This document shows, piece by piece, positions 35,240 to 48,590 of a stretch of 64,000 nucleotides of DNA. The stretch's first letter is position 1, and every line of letters starts with the position of its first letter. The stretch spans positions 207,771,521 through 207,835,520 of the forward strand of contig JBOZIK010000001.1 of NCBI GenBank assembly GCA_051453625.1, in the 5' to 3' direction. The notes beneath the pieces are model-generated. The model saw nothing but the letters and a program-made list of their open reading frames with translations. It made no database searches and was not told the DNA's origin. The translations under genes were made by a program, and so were the position numbers. The DNA is from Welwitschia mirabilis. Lineage: Eukaryota; Gnetophyta; Gnetopsida; Welwitschiales.

Positions 35240-38060
35240 CTTTTAACCCCTTTCTTCATGTAAGCTAGAATCAACTACGAGCTATGAGAATAAGCATATT
35301 GTTGAGTTAAAAATTTTACCTAGTAATCTTAAGTATGTCTTCCTTGAAGAATATTCAAATTATCCTATAGTGATTAGCTTATCATATCTTTCATCTAAGA
35401 GGACGCCTTACTCAACCTTTGGAAAATAGAAGCAATATATTAGATGGGCCTTGTTATACATTAAGGACATTAATCCTAGAATTTTCATCCATCATATCTA
35501 CATTAAGGATAATTCCAAAACCATAATTAAACTCTAATTAATACTTAACTCTATATTATAGGAGGTTTTAAAAAATAAGGTCATTAAACTCGTAGATTAT
35601 GGCATTATCTATTCTATCTTTAATAGTAAGTGGGTGAATCCAACTCAAATAGTAGTCAACAAGGTAAGAGCTACACTAGTCCATAATGAACACAATAAAA
35701 TTATTCATATAAGGCTTACTATGAAGTGAAAAATGTACATAGACTATAGAAACCTTAATGTTGTAACTAAGAAGGATTATTTTTCTTTACCATTTTTTGA
35801 TGAAATACATGAGCAATTAGCTAGCCATGCATTTTACTATTTCTTAAATGAATAGTAAGGTTATAATTAGATAGAACATTTTCCTACAAACAAATGCCCT
35901 TTGGATTTTGTAATGCACTTGCTATCTTTCAAAATTATATGATTGGCATTTTTTCCAACCTTTTAGAAACTTATGTTTAAATATTTATAGATGACATTTT
36001 AGTATACAAACTTTATTTTTAGCATTATCTTATAAATCTTAAGCTTGTTCATGTTAGATGTACTAAAAACTATTTAGTTATAAATTGAGAAAAGAGTCAC
36101 TTCATGATTAATGGGGATATTATATTTGTCCACATCATTTCTAAGAATGGAATTCAAGTAGATCCTATAAAAGTTTCTTTGATTTCTCACTTACCTATCC
36201 CATAAAAGGTTAAAAATGTTAGATTCTTCCTTGAGCATGTTGGGTAGTATAGAAGATTTGTTAATAGCTTTAGTAAGTTTATCAATCCCTTATGTGACCT
36301 TTTACATAAAGACGTTTCTTTTGAGGATTCATAAATGTCAATAATATTTTTATTAACTTAAAATAAAACTTTTTTCAGCATCCATTATCCAATTACTCAA
36401 TTGATCACTACCCTTTAAGCTTATGTTTGATACAAGTCACTATGCAGTTGCTATTGTTTTAGAATAAATAAGGAAGAACAAATCCATGATCATCTTTGAT
36501 TCAAGAAAAATCCTAAATAATAATTAATGTAATTATGCTATAACTAATAAGGAATGCCTAGTAATTATTTTTACTTTAGAAAAGTTTAGGTAATACCTTT
36601 AAAGATCTAAGGTTATTATTTACATAGACCATTCAACCCTTAGATATTATTTTGCCAAGACATATTTCAAGCCTAGACTTATTATATGAGATATCCTACT
36701 ACAATATTATAACCTTTAAATTAACGACTAGAAGGATTTTCAGAATGTAGGTTTTGATCATTTGTCTCATATCCCTCATAATGACTTACAAGAAATCACT
36801 CCTATTAATGATTCATTTCCTAATGACTATTTTTTCTTCATCTCTAATATTCCTTGGTATGTTGATATTACTAACTATCTTATATATAGAATTATTCCTT
36901 CTCATTAAACCCTTAATAAAAAAAACTTCTTGAGTTGTGTGAAATATTTCTTTTAATATGATCCATAACTTTTCAAATATTGTCCTAACCAAATCATTTA
37001 ATAATGCATCACTCAAGGTAGGACTCAAAATGTTTTAGATTCCAAATTTTTTTAAGTTATATCATTGAGAAACATGTGGTGATTACTTCTCGTTTAATTA
37101 AATTCCTATCCATATCTTGCAATATATACTTTATTAACCTCCCAATTTTAAAGGCTTACATCTTTTATGTAAAAAATCATATAAAAACATTGGGAGTCTT
37201 TATAGAAGGCACATGATGCCTTTTAATTCTATTTTAGTCATGGAATGTCTTATCCATCTTCTAATAAGAATTAGTATATCTTAGTATATATTGATTATGT
37301 TATCAAATGGGTAGAAGCCTATGCTTACAAGCACAATGATGTTAAAACTATAGTAGAATTCTTTAAGACCAATATCTTCACTAGATTTGAATATGTTAGA
37401 TGCTTGATTAGTGATGGTGATATCCATTTTTGTAATAAAATATTTAAGAAGATCTTGCAACACTATACCACTTCTAGACTTGTAGATAAATTAAAGTTAT
37501 CAATAGAGATATTAAGAAAATCTTAAAGAAGGTGGTGAATTTAATTAGAAAGTATTAGTTCTATAAATCACATGATATCTTATGGATTTATAGAATGGCC
37601 TAAAAAACCCCTCTAAGAATATCACCCTATATATTACTTTATGAAAAAGCATGCCATCTTTTCATAGAACTTGAACACAAAGCATATTGGGATATGAAAC
37701 ATATGAATCTTAACTTTGATATGGTAGGTGAGAATGGACTAAGAAGATATTAGTAATGATTCTTATGAAAACATGAATTTCAATAAAGAAAAGATGAAAA
37801 AGCTTCATCATCAAAATATCCAATAAAAGACATTTTCATAAGGGGATTTGACCTTGTTATATAACTCTTGGTTACATTTGTTTCTAGGTAAGCTAGTTTC
37901 TAACTAGTTAGGTTCTTCCATATTTAAAAAAGTCTTATCTCATGGTGCTTTAATCATAAAAAACCCAAAAATCCACTTTCAAATCAAAGTACATGGCCAT
38001 CGCCTTAAACCCTATCATCCATCTCTTCCATCATATTATGAGTTCATGAGACTTGCTGAT
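35240..38060 (+). pseudogene. Gypsy E pol: RT, RNase H, integrase
   Basis: In order: ELKILPSNLKYVFLEE (35305-35350, the Athila 'ELKPLPSHLKYVFLGE' motif), then the RT. MYIDYRNLNVVTKKDYFSLP begins near 35730, and IFIDDILVY holds the (F/Y)xDD box at 35984-35995. A connection segment follows (FLEHVGQYRRFVNSFSKFI, near 36225-36285), then RNase H around 36400-36700. Integrase follows at about 36830-37560. YILVYIDYVIKWVEAY (about 37275-37325) and LISDGDIHFCNKIF (37405-37446) carry the two catalytic aspartates; the glutamate region is lost. ELEHKAYWDMKHMNLNFD (near 37666) and a C-terminal YHPSLPSYY end it. Frameshifts throughout. Confidence 0.85.
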
Positions 38061-40483
38061 TCTAGTTAATGGCCTTTCATATAATTCATGAAGAAACTAA
38101 TCCTTATCATTTTAATGCTTTAATAGAAGTTCGATAAACATTTTGATATTTTAAAAATAAGTCATCTTTATCTTAAGTTTTGGTTAAAGTTTTATGTCTT
38201 AAAAATATCCAATTTGGAATAAAGGAAAAAGGTTAATTTTCTTCTTTCATGATGTTTCTTTACTTCAGAGCCTTTATGAGATGAGATCATTTATCTATTA
38301 GGCTAATAATATAATGATCTCATTTCATGTGCTATGAATATAAAAATTAATAAAATAAAATTAAATAAAATTAATAAAAATCTTAAATCTCTTTTAGAAC
38401 ATTTATTCATGATCATCTCTATTGGATTTAGTTAATTGCATTGGAAATATGAATGCTTACTAGTAATATAGATCTAATCATTCATTTATTATACATTCAA
38501 CTACATCAAGGCTATAGATGCTTGATAGTATTGCAACATGAATCCTTATTTTATAGCATGTTAAATCTATTAGAAGGAAGTATCATAACACTAAATTATC
38601 AATATGATTGAATACTTCAAACTTGATTGCCCTTAGAAGAAGAAGAAAAATGAAATAAAATTAAGATGAAATTAGAGGTTTCTAGTAGATTGTTTTGTTT
38701 AATCAATTATGAATTAAGACTTCTTAAGTACTTTTGTCTTGTAAAAGTGTTTACCTTGTCTTTGATCTACATTATTTTGACAAAATATCCACTAATAAAA
38801 ACCGAAAAAATATTTTTAAAAACATTTTATTTACTTAAATAGTCATTTTTATCTATTTTAGTTGTCTTATTTACTCATTTGTTACATGATAGCATCATAA
38901 TTTCCATCATTTCATCCATTTTATATTTCATCCATTTCATATGTTATTTTTAATATAAGAAGTAACAAGGAGGTATAATTTATTTTTCTTGTTATGAGAA
39001 CTTACCATTTGGAATTAATTCCTTTAAAAATATAATCTAAAATGCTATTAAAAATTAAATATCATATGAAAATATAATCTAAAATGCTATTAAAAATTAA
39101 ATATCATATGATTTAACTTTTATCTTGTTCCTATTAGTACATAATATTTTAATCCCTAGTGCATCACTCATACAAAGTTTATGCCATTTCTACATTATTT
39201 TCTGTTACTCCATCAATGCCTAGTTATATTTAAAGACCTTTATAATACCACTGATAATCCTACCTAATGTTTTTTTCTTTTTTCCCCACATATTTTTAAC
39301 TTTGACTATGATATCTTCATAGGATATTTTGAACTTTTAGATTACTAATGATTTTGAATCTCATCTAAACAAGCTATTTACTCTCTTGGAGCATTGACAA
39401 GCTATCTATTTTCTTAGAGCATCTTCATTCTATATTTATCTCTCTCTCTCTCTCTCTCTCTCTCNNNNNNNNNNNNNNNNNNNNNNNNNNNNNNNNNNNN
39501 NNNNNNNNNNNNNNNNNNNNNNNNNNNNNNNNNNNNNNNNNNNNNNNNNNNNNNNNNNNNNNNNCTTTCTCTCTCATATACATATACACATAAACTCTCT
39601 CTATCACTCTTTCTCTCATATCCTTTTCCACCTATAAATTTTTAGTTTTTGTAGCTAGATTGTAATGGCATTTGTTCTTGTTGTAATAGCTTTTATACTT
39701 AATGGAAAATCAATATGTATCCTTATTTCCATTAATATTTTTTCTATTCTAAACTAACACATAATTGTAAACATCTTAACTTAGTTTTATGACTATGTAA
39801 CTAAAGGCTCTTGATATAACTCTTAACAAACCTAGTGCTACTATTTCTCTAGTGGGTGACATTACCCTATGTTTCATGAACCAACCCCAATTTTATTGAG
39901 ATATTATATGATTTATTTTTAGTTTTTTCTAAACTTAGGTTTGTATTAAAAATTCATAGAAACTGGCTCATACAAATTTATCACCCATTTTATCATGTCT
40001 AAACCATTACATTTCATCTTTTAGAGAATTAACTTATTACAATTAAAGAGTCATTCTTATTAGTAATCATTCTTTTTCATCAATTTCCATTTTTTAATTT
40101 ATAAGTTTATCATGCATAGCATATTTCATTTTTAGCGTTATTCTTTTTAGCTCATCTTTAGTTAAATGAGAACATGCATCATTCATCCCTCATTGCTTTT
40201 CCACTTCATTTATGACGACCTTCCAATTGTGAGAATAAATTTTAGCATTGATTGGAGCAAGTGGTAGTTTCACTTAAGTACTTGCCTTTCATTCTCTATT
40301 TTCTTACTTAAGTATAAATTTAGGTTTAAATTGGCCAAATTTTTTAAATTCCTTCATCATTTTTAGCTTGATACTTAATTGATTTGTTTTGGAATTTTTG
40401 CTATGCTAACTAATTCTTGACAAATCCTTTTTGCTAAGGAACTAGTAAAAGGTGGTTTGGGGGGTCTAATAATAGAGAAAAAT
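38061..40483 (+). other. 3' region of E, includes a (TC)n run and gap
   Basis: No coding sequence recognised. It holds a perfect 42-bp tandem duplication (39027-39110), a (TC)n run at 39439-39464 that stops at a 100-base gap (39465-39564), more TC-rich sequence to 39615, and the polypurine stretch AAAAGGTGGTTTGGGGGG at 40447-40464. Confidence 0.5.
39027..39110. repeat. 42-bp perfect tandem duplication
   Basis: 39027-39068 and 39069-39110 are identical. In such a decayed setting, perfect identity implies a recent slip or assembly error. Confidence 0.9.
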
Positions 40484-41561
40484 TAACATTTACATTAAGA
40501 AATATAGGCCTTGTTAGCATGATTAATTGATCATTATGATGCTTTTATGTCTTTATTATACTTATTATTATAGAAATCTAGTGTTACTAATAATATGCCT
40601 TAACACTATCATTTTGTAGGATATTTAAATCATATGAAGTACTAAGGCAGAGGATGGAGGTGTGTTAAGTATTATTGGCAATGGTATTGGTTCTAGGAGC
40701 GGTGTAAGAAATCTGACCATATATAATTTGAGCATTTTAAAAAGTAATCTAATTAGGCCTTTTAAATCCTAATTATAAACCCTAATTTATCCTATAAATG
40801 CTCCACTTTACTTTACTTAAAGGCATCTTATCATTTTCATATTGTATAGAAGATATTGAAGCTTTAGTCATGTATTCTTTCTAATCCTTTCCTTATGGAT
40901 GGGGTATCTTTCAATCCAACATGAGTATTCATTGATTAACATGAGTACTTCTCATGGATTAGATACTCTTACTTTTTTAATAATAAAGTGTTACATGTTT
41001 TTTATTTAGTGCATTATTTTAATATCAAATTGTAACTAATCTCATGCTTTTTATGTTTAGGATTGACTAAGGTATGTTATTATTTTAAGATATTTTGGTT
41101 ATTATTCTTTCTAGTGTAGCTTTAATATTTATTTGATGGATCTTGAGAGATTCCTAATTTTCATGATTATAATATTCTTATTATGAAGGCTAGATGGCTT
41201 GGATACATTACCCTCATGTCTGGTGGATGAGATTATGCCACTGTTCTTGAGCTATAGTAAAAGATACATGGATTTACTTATATAACTTATTATTTCCTAA
41301 AGTTATTATGCTAGCATTAATTCTATGTCCTATTCTGAGCTCTCTTATATATTTTAAGTCACTTATTATTATCATGCTTACTTTATTGATAGCTTACAAC
41401 ATCTTTCTTTGTAAAAGAAAAACACTGAGACTATACACTAAATGGAAGTCCTAGTATTACTAGTGAAATTTAAGTTTGGTTACATATGATTTGTATCCCT
41501 AGGGTAATTTTACTATTCACCATATATTAATAATGAACACAAGCATAGGTAGACTTTACCA
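40484..41561 (+). repeat. 3' LTR of gypsy E
   Basis: This matches 32593-33859. It starts TTAACATTTACATTAAG (TG mutated to TA) and ends CTTTACCA. Confidence 0.85.
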
Positions 41562-42833
41562 TAAAAATATAACTAGGCTTTTTCTTTTTCTTTTAAATAG
41601 AATAGTAAAATAATTAATCTAAGAGCATTTATGGTATTAAGAAACTAGGGTATGATTGATAACATGCATTTAAATTCTTTTAAGTACAAATATAGGTCTT
41701 CTACTTCCAAACTATAAAAATATAGGAGGAGTTGGACAATGGATGGTTTAAAATCTAACCTACATTCTATTATGGTTGGATTATGTAGGATGGTATTTCT
41801 AGAAATTATGGATAAAGATAATCTTTAATAATTTACCTAGGAAAAGGGTTGTCAAGGAAGCTCAAGCTTTTAGCTAATCATTGATTCAAAGAATGGGCCT
41901 ACAAATTTTATAGTTAATATTCATTAGAAATAGATATCTTATTATAATGAAGATTCTAGAAGGAAGAATGTGCATTTAGATTAAATTTTTTTGGTTCATG
42001 TTCTCCATGGGATTATTAATGTAATTGGTTTATATAAGGAGCTATTTATTCATTATTGTTACTGGTGTGAGAATCCATGATTTTGTTGGATAGAATTCTA
42101 ACTAATTATCATTGATCATTATACATAAAACACATGTAAAACAAATAGGTTTTATAAGGAGTCCAAGGGTAAACATGGTTTTATGAGGATAATAAGGGCT
42201 TTAGGAAAAGAACACGAGGTAGAACTTAGAAGAAAACTAGTGGAATAATAAAGTATACTAACATCATCAATGGTCTAGTGATTTACATTTCGGGAAAAGA
42301 AGGAAGTTATCATTATCATAGCATAAAAGAAAATGGTAGACAACTATGGAAAATAAAATCTATAGAAAAATCCTAAATATTTTTTATTTATAAAAAGCTT
42401 TTTAAGAAGAACAAAAACACAGAGAAATCTAAAACTGACTACTTAATTAAAAATTAGAAAAGAAAACAAAAGAAAAGTTCTTATGGGTTTTCATCATTAA
42501 ATGATTTTTAATGCTTCATTTAGGCCACAAACCTATGAAAAACTCATTAGATCTATGACCATAAAGATTGTATGATATAATATTTAGATTAGAGCAAAAA
42601 CCTAATAAAAACTTAACAGCACTTAAAAAACTAGACCAATTCAAATATCACTAGAAATGAACAAATATGGAAAGTATAGAAATGTAAAGAAATGTAGAAA
42701 TTAAAATAAGAACTATTTGGATAAGACTAAAAGAGACTAATAGCAACCATTGAAGGTGCAAGAAAACTAAAAAATAAACTAAAATGCAAAAAAAAAAAAA
42801 ATATATGTAGAATATAAAGCTATCATGTTATTA
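41562..42833 (-). other. 5' part of D between E and the primer site
   Basis: This should hold the D leader and gag start on the minus strand. No domain readable. An A-run lies at about 42788-42801. Confidence 0.35.
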
Positions 42834-42851
42834 TCCTTCACAACAACACCA
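42834..42851 (-). other. Primer binding site of D, tRNA-Asp type, decayed
   Basis: Plus-strand TCCTTCACAACAACACCA corresponds to TCCCCGGCAACGGCGCCA, 12 of 18 matching, and most differences are C-to-T or G-to-A changes. It fixes D as minus-strand. Confidence 0.65.
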
Positions 42852-44016
42852 AAAATCTCATAGAGCCCAATTTTACAAAATTAACCAATACTCATGTTGT
42901 AGCAAAGTCTTGGTATTTTTTAATCCATAGACATAAATCAAATTACTTCCACAACTAGTAAACTATTTAAAACAAACTGTGAATTAAGATTATGGTAAAA
43001 ATGATTTCTAACAATGAAAGCATGAAAGAAAATTAACTTTAAAGGAATAACATAAATATTACAATAACAAAATCTTCAATTCAAAAATATAATGCAAATT
43101 CCTAAATAAACGTTAAAATTGTAAGTTATTATGGCTCATATTGTGATAATTTAATCTTATTCATGACATGAGTAGTGATGATAGCTCTTTATCATTTTAG
43201 TCTTTCATAGCCTAATGCAAGCATGGAAAGTAGAAAAATATGTCTAGAAACCATCAATCAAGATGAACTATAAATCAAAATGTAAGCAACATAAACTCAC
43301 TTAAAAAATAAGAATACTTAACAAATACATAGCTTCATTTGAGTATTAAACATATAATGTTAATTGCAACTCAAAATTAGGAATAAGGGTCTACTCTATT
43401 TCATTAAATAACAATAATTAAGGTATATTTAAGAAATGAAACTAATTCTTATATAGAATCATCAAGTCAACCTTGAAGCTAGCCCGATTCCAAAGGGGAA
43501 GCTTAAAAAGGCATAGTAAAAATCCTATGCTCTAAGGAATAGAACACTTTTGTGACTAAAATATTATTAAAAATGAAGGTACTTGGTCCTTTCTATTATT
43601 TAAAATAGAGTTAGAGTTTATTAATTATGGTTTTTATCTATGGTTTTACAAGTTATAATTTAATACTTTTATAGTTGTGCATTTTTATTAAGATCTCATA
43701 AGTAAAACTTGATTATTTTTCTAAGGTGAGTTTAAAATGTCACATTCATAAAGATCTACTTTAAGATACTAGTGATGCTAGTGACTTAGATGGTGGTACT
43801 AGTGTTTTCTACTAGAATACTTCCATCTTTCAACATATACTCTAGAATGTAACATAATATCTAAAATCATTATGAAAAATACATAAGTTTATAAATAATG
43901 TTAAAAATAATAAAAAAACATATTTTTTATGATAAATTAGTTAATGTAATATCTTTACTTAAGCTAAATTAGCCTAATATACTTGATTTAAATGTTAATT
44001 TTTACATGTTATCACT
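42852..44016 (-). repeat. 5' LTR of gypsy D
   Basis: The part 43340-44016 matches 26735-27399. The part 42852-43339 has no partner here but lies between that match and the primer site, so it belongs to the same LTR (about 1.15 kb). The exact inner edge is uncertain. Confidence 0.6.
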
Positions 44017-44129
44017 AAGGTATAAATATTTAATACATGTAAGTAATATTATTTACTATTATTATCATTAAAGAGAACACTATAATAATTATTGTCTATT
44101 ACTTCTTAATAAACATTACTATACTAATC

Positions 44130-45800
44130 ATGATCAAAGGCCAAAGAGATGGATTAAGAAATATATGTAGAAAAATTATAAGAAGAAGTGGATTCCAAAG
44201 TAATATAACAATGCTCTCCTTCCTTAGATAGAACTCTAGGTAACAAAAAGAACATCTAAGACATAAATAGTAAATTCTTTAAATACATGAATGGAGACGA
44301 AATAATTTTTAGTACTGTATTTGAATATGATCATGAATTGAAATCCTTTAAAGATACAACAAGGTACAAGTTATAGGTATTAACACTATAGGAGGTAAAA
44401 GCGTCCTTGAGGTAAAGAATGTTTTTTTATGTAAATGAATTATAGCATAATTTGCTAAGTTTAACCCAACTATGTGATTCAAGTTCTGATGTTACGGTTT
44501 TAAAGGATAGTTGTATTATAAAGATCATTAGTCTAAAAAAATCTTATTCACTAATTAAAAAAAGACCAATGTATATGTCCCCTTACTTACTAATAGTTTT
44601 GTTGGTAGTTCAAGTGATGTAAATACTTGGTATAAAAGGCTTAGATACATGAAAGTGGAGATGATGTAAACATTATCATTAAGTAACTAGTAAGAGGACT
44701 TTATAACTTTAAGAGCTTTAAAAAATAGTTTTGTGATGTTTATGAGAAATAAAAGCAGACAATATTAAGATTCAATAAGAAAACTTTAATATCTACTTCT
44801 CATCCATTAGGTATATTACATCTAAACATAACATATCCTACACAAATAAAATGTCTTAGATGAAAAAGGTATTATCTTATTATTCCTCTTGATTGACATG
44901 GGTAGCCTCCTTACGTACATAGATGAAGTATTTGTCTATTTATCTAAGCTATGTATCAGGTTGTGGAATAATAAGGGGTAGCATATAAAGGTCATCAAAA
45001 GTAACAATGAAGAAGAATTTAATAATGCACATTTTAGAAAGTTTCATAAATAACACAAAGTTAATCATCAATTATATACATGAAGGATATTATAATAAAA
45101 TTTAGTAGCTAACTATAATAATAAATAGCTAAAATAAAAAATATCAAGAAGAATTCTATATAAAAAAAAGTTATCATATCACTTTTAGATTAAAGTTGTA
45201 AACACTACATGTTACATGTCAAATTAACTTTTGATAAGATCATTCATAACAAAACTACTTATGAGCTATGATATGGTTAAAAAAACCCTCTATGAGTTAC
45301 TTTCATGTTTTTAATTCAAAGTGTTTTATATTAAATGAAGTTTATAAGTTAAGAAACTTTAATACTGAGGATGATAAAGATACATTTCTTCCTTATTCTA
45401 TGGGTAGAAAAACATATAAAGTATTTTAACAAATGCACTAATTAAAGGAATCATTAATGTAAGAATAAATAACACTCACATGCAAAATCCTTTATGTGTA
45501 CAAAATGATGAAGAAGAGGTGGAAACAATCAATGCATACCAAAGAGAAAATTGGACTCTAATAGTGATATTAATTACAAGAACATACTAATCTCTTTAAA
45601 TGCTTAAAGAAAAAGAATAATAGAAAAGGCACATCACTAAGTGATATAATTGGAAACTCATATAGTGAAATTAAGATAAGGAAATCACTAAAACAACTCT
45701 ATGGACATACTACCTATATATCCAAAGTAGAACTTAAAAACATTATAGATGATGATGACGATGATGAGTAGCTAGCAATAGTCATGCACTAAGAATTGGG
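44130..45800 (+). pseudogene. Copia C gag-pre-integrase and integrase
   Basis: This is the continuation of copia C after D. FFKYMNGDEIIFSTVF (44277-44325) and NELQHNLLSLTQLCDSSSDV (44430-44490) match the copia 'F..GDGN' and 'HNLLSISQLCDNGYDV' segment. Integrase core words follow: LLIDMG and DEVFVYLSKLCIRLWNNKG (44925-44985), and an EEEFNNAHFRKFH stretch near 45010-45050. The C-terminal part reads KKPSMSYFHVFNSKCFILNE (45283-45342) and LPYSMGRKTYKVF. SKVELKNI (45724-45750) is the entry to RT, but RT itself ends there. Several frameshifts and stops. Confidence 0.75.
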
Positions 45801-48590
45801 GACTAGATAGTTTCTAAAAAGGTATATTGCAGGTATGTTCCTTTCTCTTAAATCTAGTGGTTTTTACTATAATGGCTTACTTTACTAGAGTTTTATTGAA
45901 TTATTTTAGGATAATATTTTTATTTCACATCATAATTTTCATTTTTTCAATGCATTTTTCATGTAGACATCTTTCATGTTACATACATTTCTTCATATGA
46001 TAGATGTCTTTGAATAAATCTACTATTCAAAGTCATCTTCCCCCTTATACTTGCTTACAATATCTATTGTTATTTATTATTTATGTTACTAAATGTTTTA
46101 AAAAGTTTTATATGGATGTATTCTTATCAAGTAGATGTGTCTAAATGTTGAAAAATATCTACTATCAATTTTTCTTTTTTTTTTCTTTCTTTCTTTCCTT
46201 TTTTTTTTGGTTGCTTATTTAACATAAACTTATCCTCTAGTAAGATGTGTCTACAAAGTTAATTTTAGATGCCTAATGACTCTATAAATATCTATAATCT
46301 AGGCATAAGAAAACTAAAAGTTGGGGTTAGACATTTTTATAAAAGAGAAACCATCATTTAAAATTATCATTTTATATCCTTTCAAGAAAGATGTATCCTC
46401 TTTTAAATCTCTCTAGTTTTGAAGTTGAAGAATACCTATAGCACTAAGATGTCTTTCATCTATTCAAAGGTATCATTTTTTTCTAAAAAGTTCTAGTTTT
46501 TAGTTCAATTTAAGTATTGTTCCTTTTCTTTAGTTTTCTACTTAGCATTTTGTCAAAATGATTATGAGAAAAATCATGGTAGACTCTAAGAATGATATAA
46601 GAGTAGAAAAAAGAAATAAAGTATAAGGAAAATACAATGAACACATATTTGTTGGCTCTAATGTAACAAAAAGGTATTCTAATTGGAAATCAGTGAACAT
46701 AATAGTAGAAATAATAGTAGGTTTCAAGCTAAATAGAGAGCATAAATTTGGTAGTTCTTTAAGAATTTGAAATGGCAAAAGGTTTTGGATCTTGTGAAAA
46801 TAATTTAAGAGCATATGATTTGGGGTTTTTGCTACAATGTCCATGATATTAATAATGTAGAGAAAATGTTTTATATTTACTTAAGTAGTTAAACTTTATG
46901 CATTTCTCTAAAATTTTTGAATAATTTACTTGGATAGATTCTTTAGATGCATCATAAGTTTAGCCTTTATCTCTTAAAAGCATTTTTATTAATAAGAAAG
47001 TAAAGTAACTAGAAAGAAGCTTACTACCCACATTTTTTATTAACCATGTCTAACTCTAGAAAAGAGAATAAAAAGAAATGATGTAGTTTCAGATACTTGT
47101 ACATGAATTTTGTGGTTTCCTATAATATTTTGGCTAGAGATGGTAGTTATAGTTAGTTTATAGTTGTAAAAACATCTCTACTATATTAATTATTATTTTT
47201 CATATAAATAGATATTGAATTTATCATTTTCATGGATATGATCTTACAATTCCATCATTTATAATCATTTGTACATCCATTTTTGACTAGTTTTCTTATT
47301 TCTAACCTTAGAATTCCTCTACATTTTTATAACTTAATTAGATTAAAGAAATCCCTATTTGATTTTTATTAATAAATAAATAACTTCAAATAAAAAGAGG
47401 AAATAAAATTTATAAGGAATTATCACCAAAAAATCTCTTTTTAAGTACATAAATATCTTCATTAGCCAAGGAAGCTAAAGGCAATAGTGAAAAGGGTAGG
47501 ATAGATCTGTAAAGAGAGAAATTAATGAGGAGGAGGAATCCCTTTCATAATTAGAAGAAATGAGCACATCTCTCTAGAGAAATAGTAGTAAACTTAATAA
47601 AGTAAAAATGGCATAGGCAAAGAGGAGGAATATCCTTTAGAGGGATAACTTATGATTGAAGATGTGAAGATGGTTCTCAACATGCATAGGGATGCGTAAT
47701 CTAAATGGATATACAAGAAGTGCTATAAATATTCTTAAGTGTATTAGATGAATCATTTAGAGCTACTAATCCAATAAAATTAAAGGTATGGAGATAAGAA
47801 CATTAGTCATTAATGGGGTCATCATAATACATTTCCCCATCTCTAGTTCATGTACCTAGAAAGCCATCATATTCTACTTATAAAACAACATCTAGCATTT
47901 TTGGTACATTCATCACTTTACAAACATACTCCTAGATGAGATAGCAGGTAGCTCATATAGGCATTAAAAGGTAGTATCCTCTAATATCTAGTTCTCAATA
48001 AGAGACATGATCATCTAATGGTACATATCAAGAGTCTTATTCTAGATAGTATGATGGCATAAATAACCCCTAAAGTAAACCATCATGTTTTGCATCTCTT
48101 AGTGATTAATGCTTCAATGATGTTCAAGAAGGGAGAAAAATAAAAATAGGATAAGAAAGAAGATGCAATGAAAAGGTATAGTATAGAATAAGCTTGGATT
48201 GAAGAGAAATCTTTTTATTCTCATCATGTTTATGACATTTAAAGACATGCAATTATGTTTTTTTATTTGTCAATAGATTGTTTCATTGTGTTGTTTTATT
48301 ACATTGAGCATTATCATTGTTTTTTGTTAATCAAAATCTAGTGCATTTTATGAATATTTAATCATCTCAAGAGTAAATTTTTTCTCATTTACACTTATTA
48401 TATTATTCTTAATAAGTTATATGCTTTAAAAACATTTTTATGATGAAATATTTCTTATCAATGCTTTACATTATTAATTTATTTGATAAAATGCTATTTC
48501 CTAATGATTGGTTGAGAATGGATGCTTCTAAAAAATTTGCAAAGTTTTGGATATCATCAAAAATGAATAGATTATTAAGCTACCAATTTT
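45801..48590 (+). other. 3' part of copia C without RT
   Basis: RT and RNase H are absent, probably deleted. An AGATGTCT/AGACATCT block with a long T/C-rich run occupies 45950-46480, the reverse complement in style of 5390-5800. After it, 46540-47660 gives short plus-strand protein-like words (for example VGSNVTKRYSNWKSVNII) in the place where copies A and B hold their extra 3' frame. I cannot identify it. 47660-48590 shows nothing. Confidence 0.4.
45950..46480 (+). repeat. AGATGTCT/AGACATCT array, copia C interior
   Basis: Multiple copies and near-variants of the motif, with a pyrimidine run at 46168-46210. Related to the block at 5390-5800 on the other strand. Confidence 0.55.

Larger units (their letters stand above)
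32593..41561 (+). mobile_element. Gypsy element E (Athila-type), degenerate
   Basis: This is a Ty3/gypsy element with two LTRs (32593-33859 and 40484-41561), a tRNA-Asp type primer site at 33872-33889, RT through integrase at 35240-38060, and a polypurine stretch (40447-40465) before the 3' LTR. Domain order RT-RH-IN is gypsy. The RT and integrase wording match the Athila/Tat lineage. No clean target duplication: the flanks are AGAAT and TAAAA. It inserted in D in the opposite orientation and its LTRs have diverged visibly. Confidence 0.85.
26735..44016 (-). mobile_element. Gypsy element D (Athila/Tat-like), hosts E
   Basis: Two copies of one LTR (26735-27399 and up to 44016) bracket a minus-strand Ty3/gypsy element. 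On the minus strand the LTR begins TG(T)GACAAC/TGATAAC, and the low copy is preceded by GTTAGGGGG, a polypurine tract. A decayed tRNA-Asp type primer site lies at 42834-42851. Gag/protease relics read on the minus strand at 30423-31350. Reverse transcriptase and integrase were not found. Element E (32593-41561) was inserted later. D interrupts the gag-to-protease region of copia C. Confidence 0.65.

Noticed and set aside
39425-39631. Minus-strand frame rich in Arg-Glu
   Set aside because: It is a translated (TC)n microsatellite plus the gap at 39465-39564.
46542-46844. 100-codon minus-strand frame
   Set aside because: It lies antisense to the 3' part of copia C, in which the plus strand is the coding orientation; no recognised domain.
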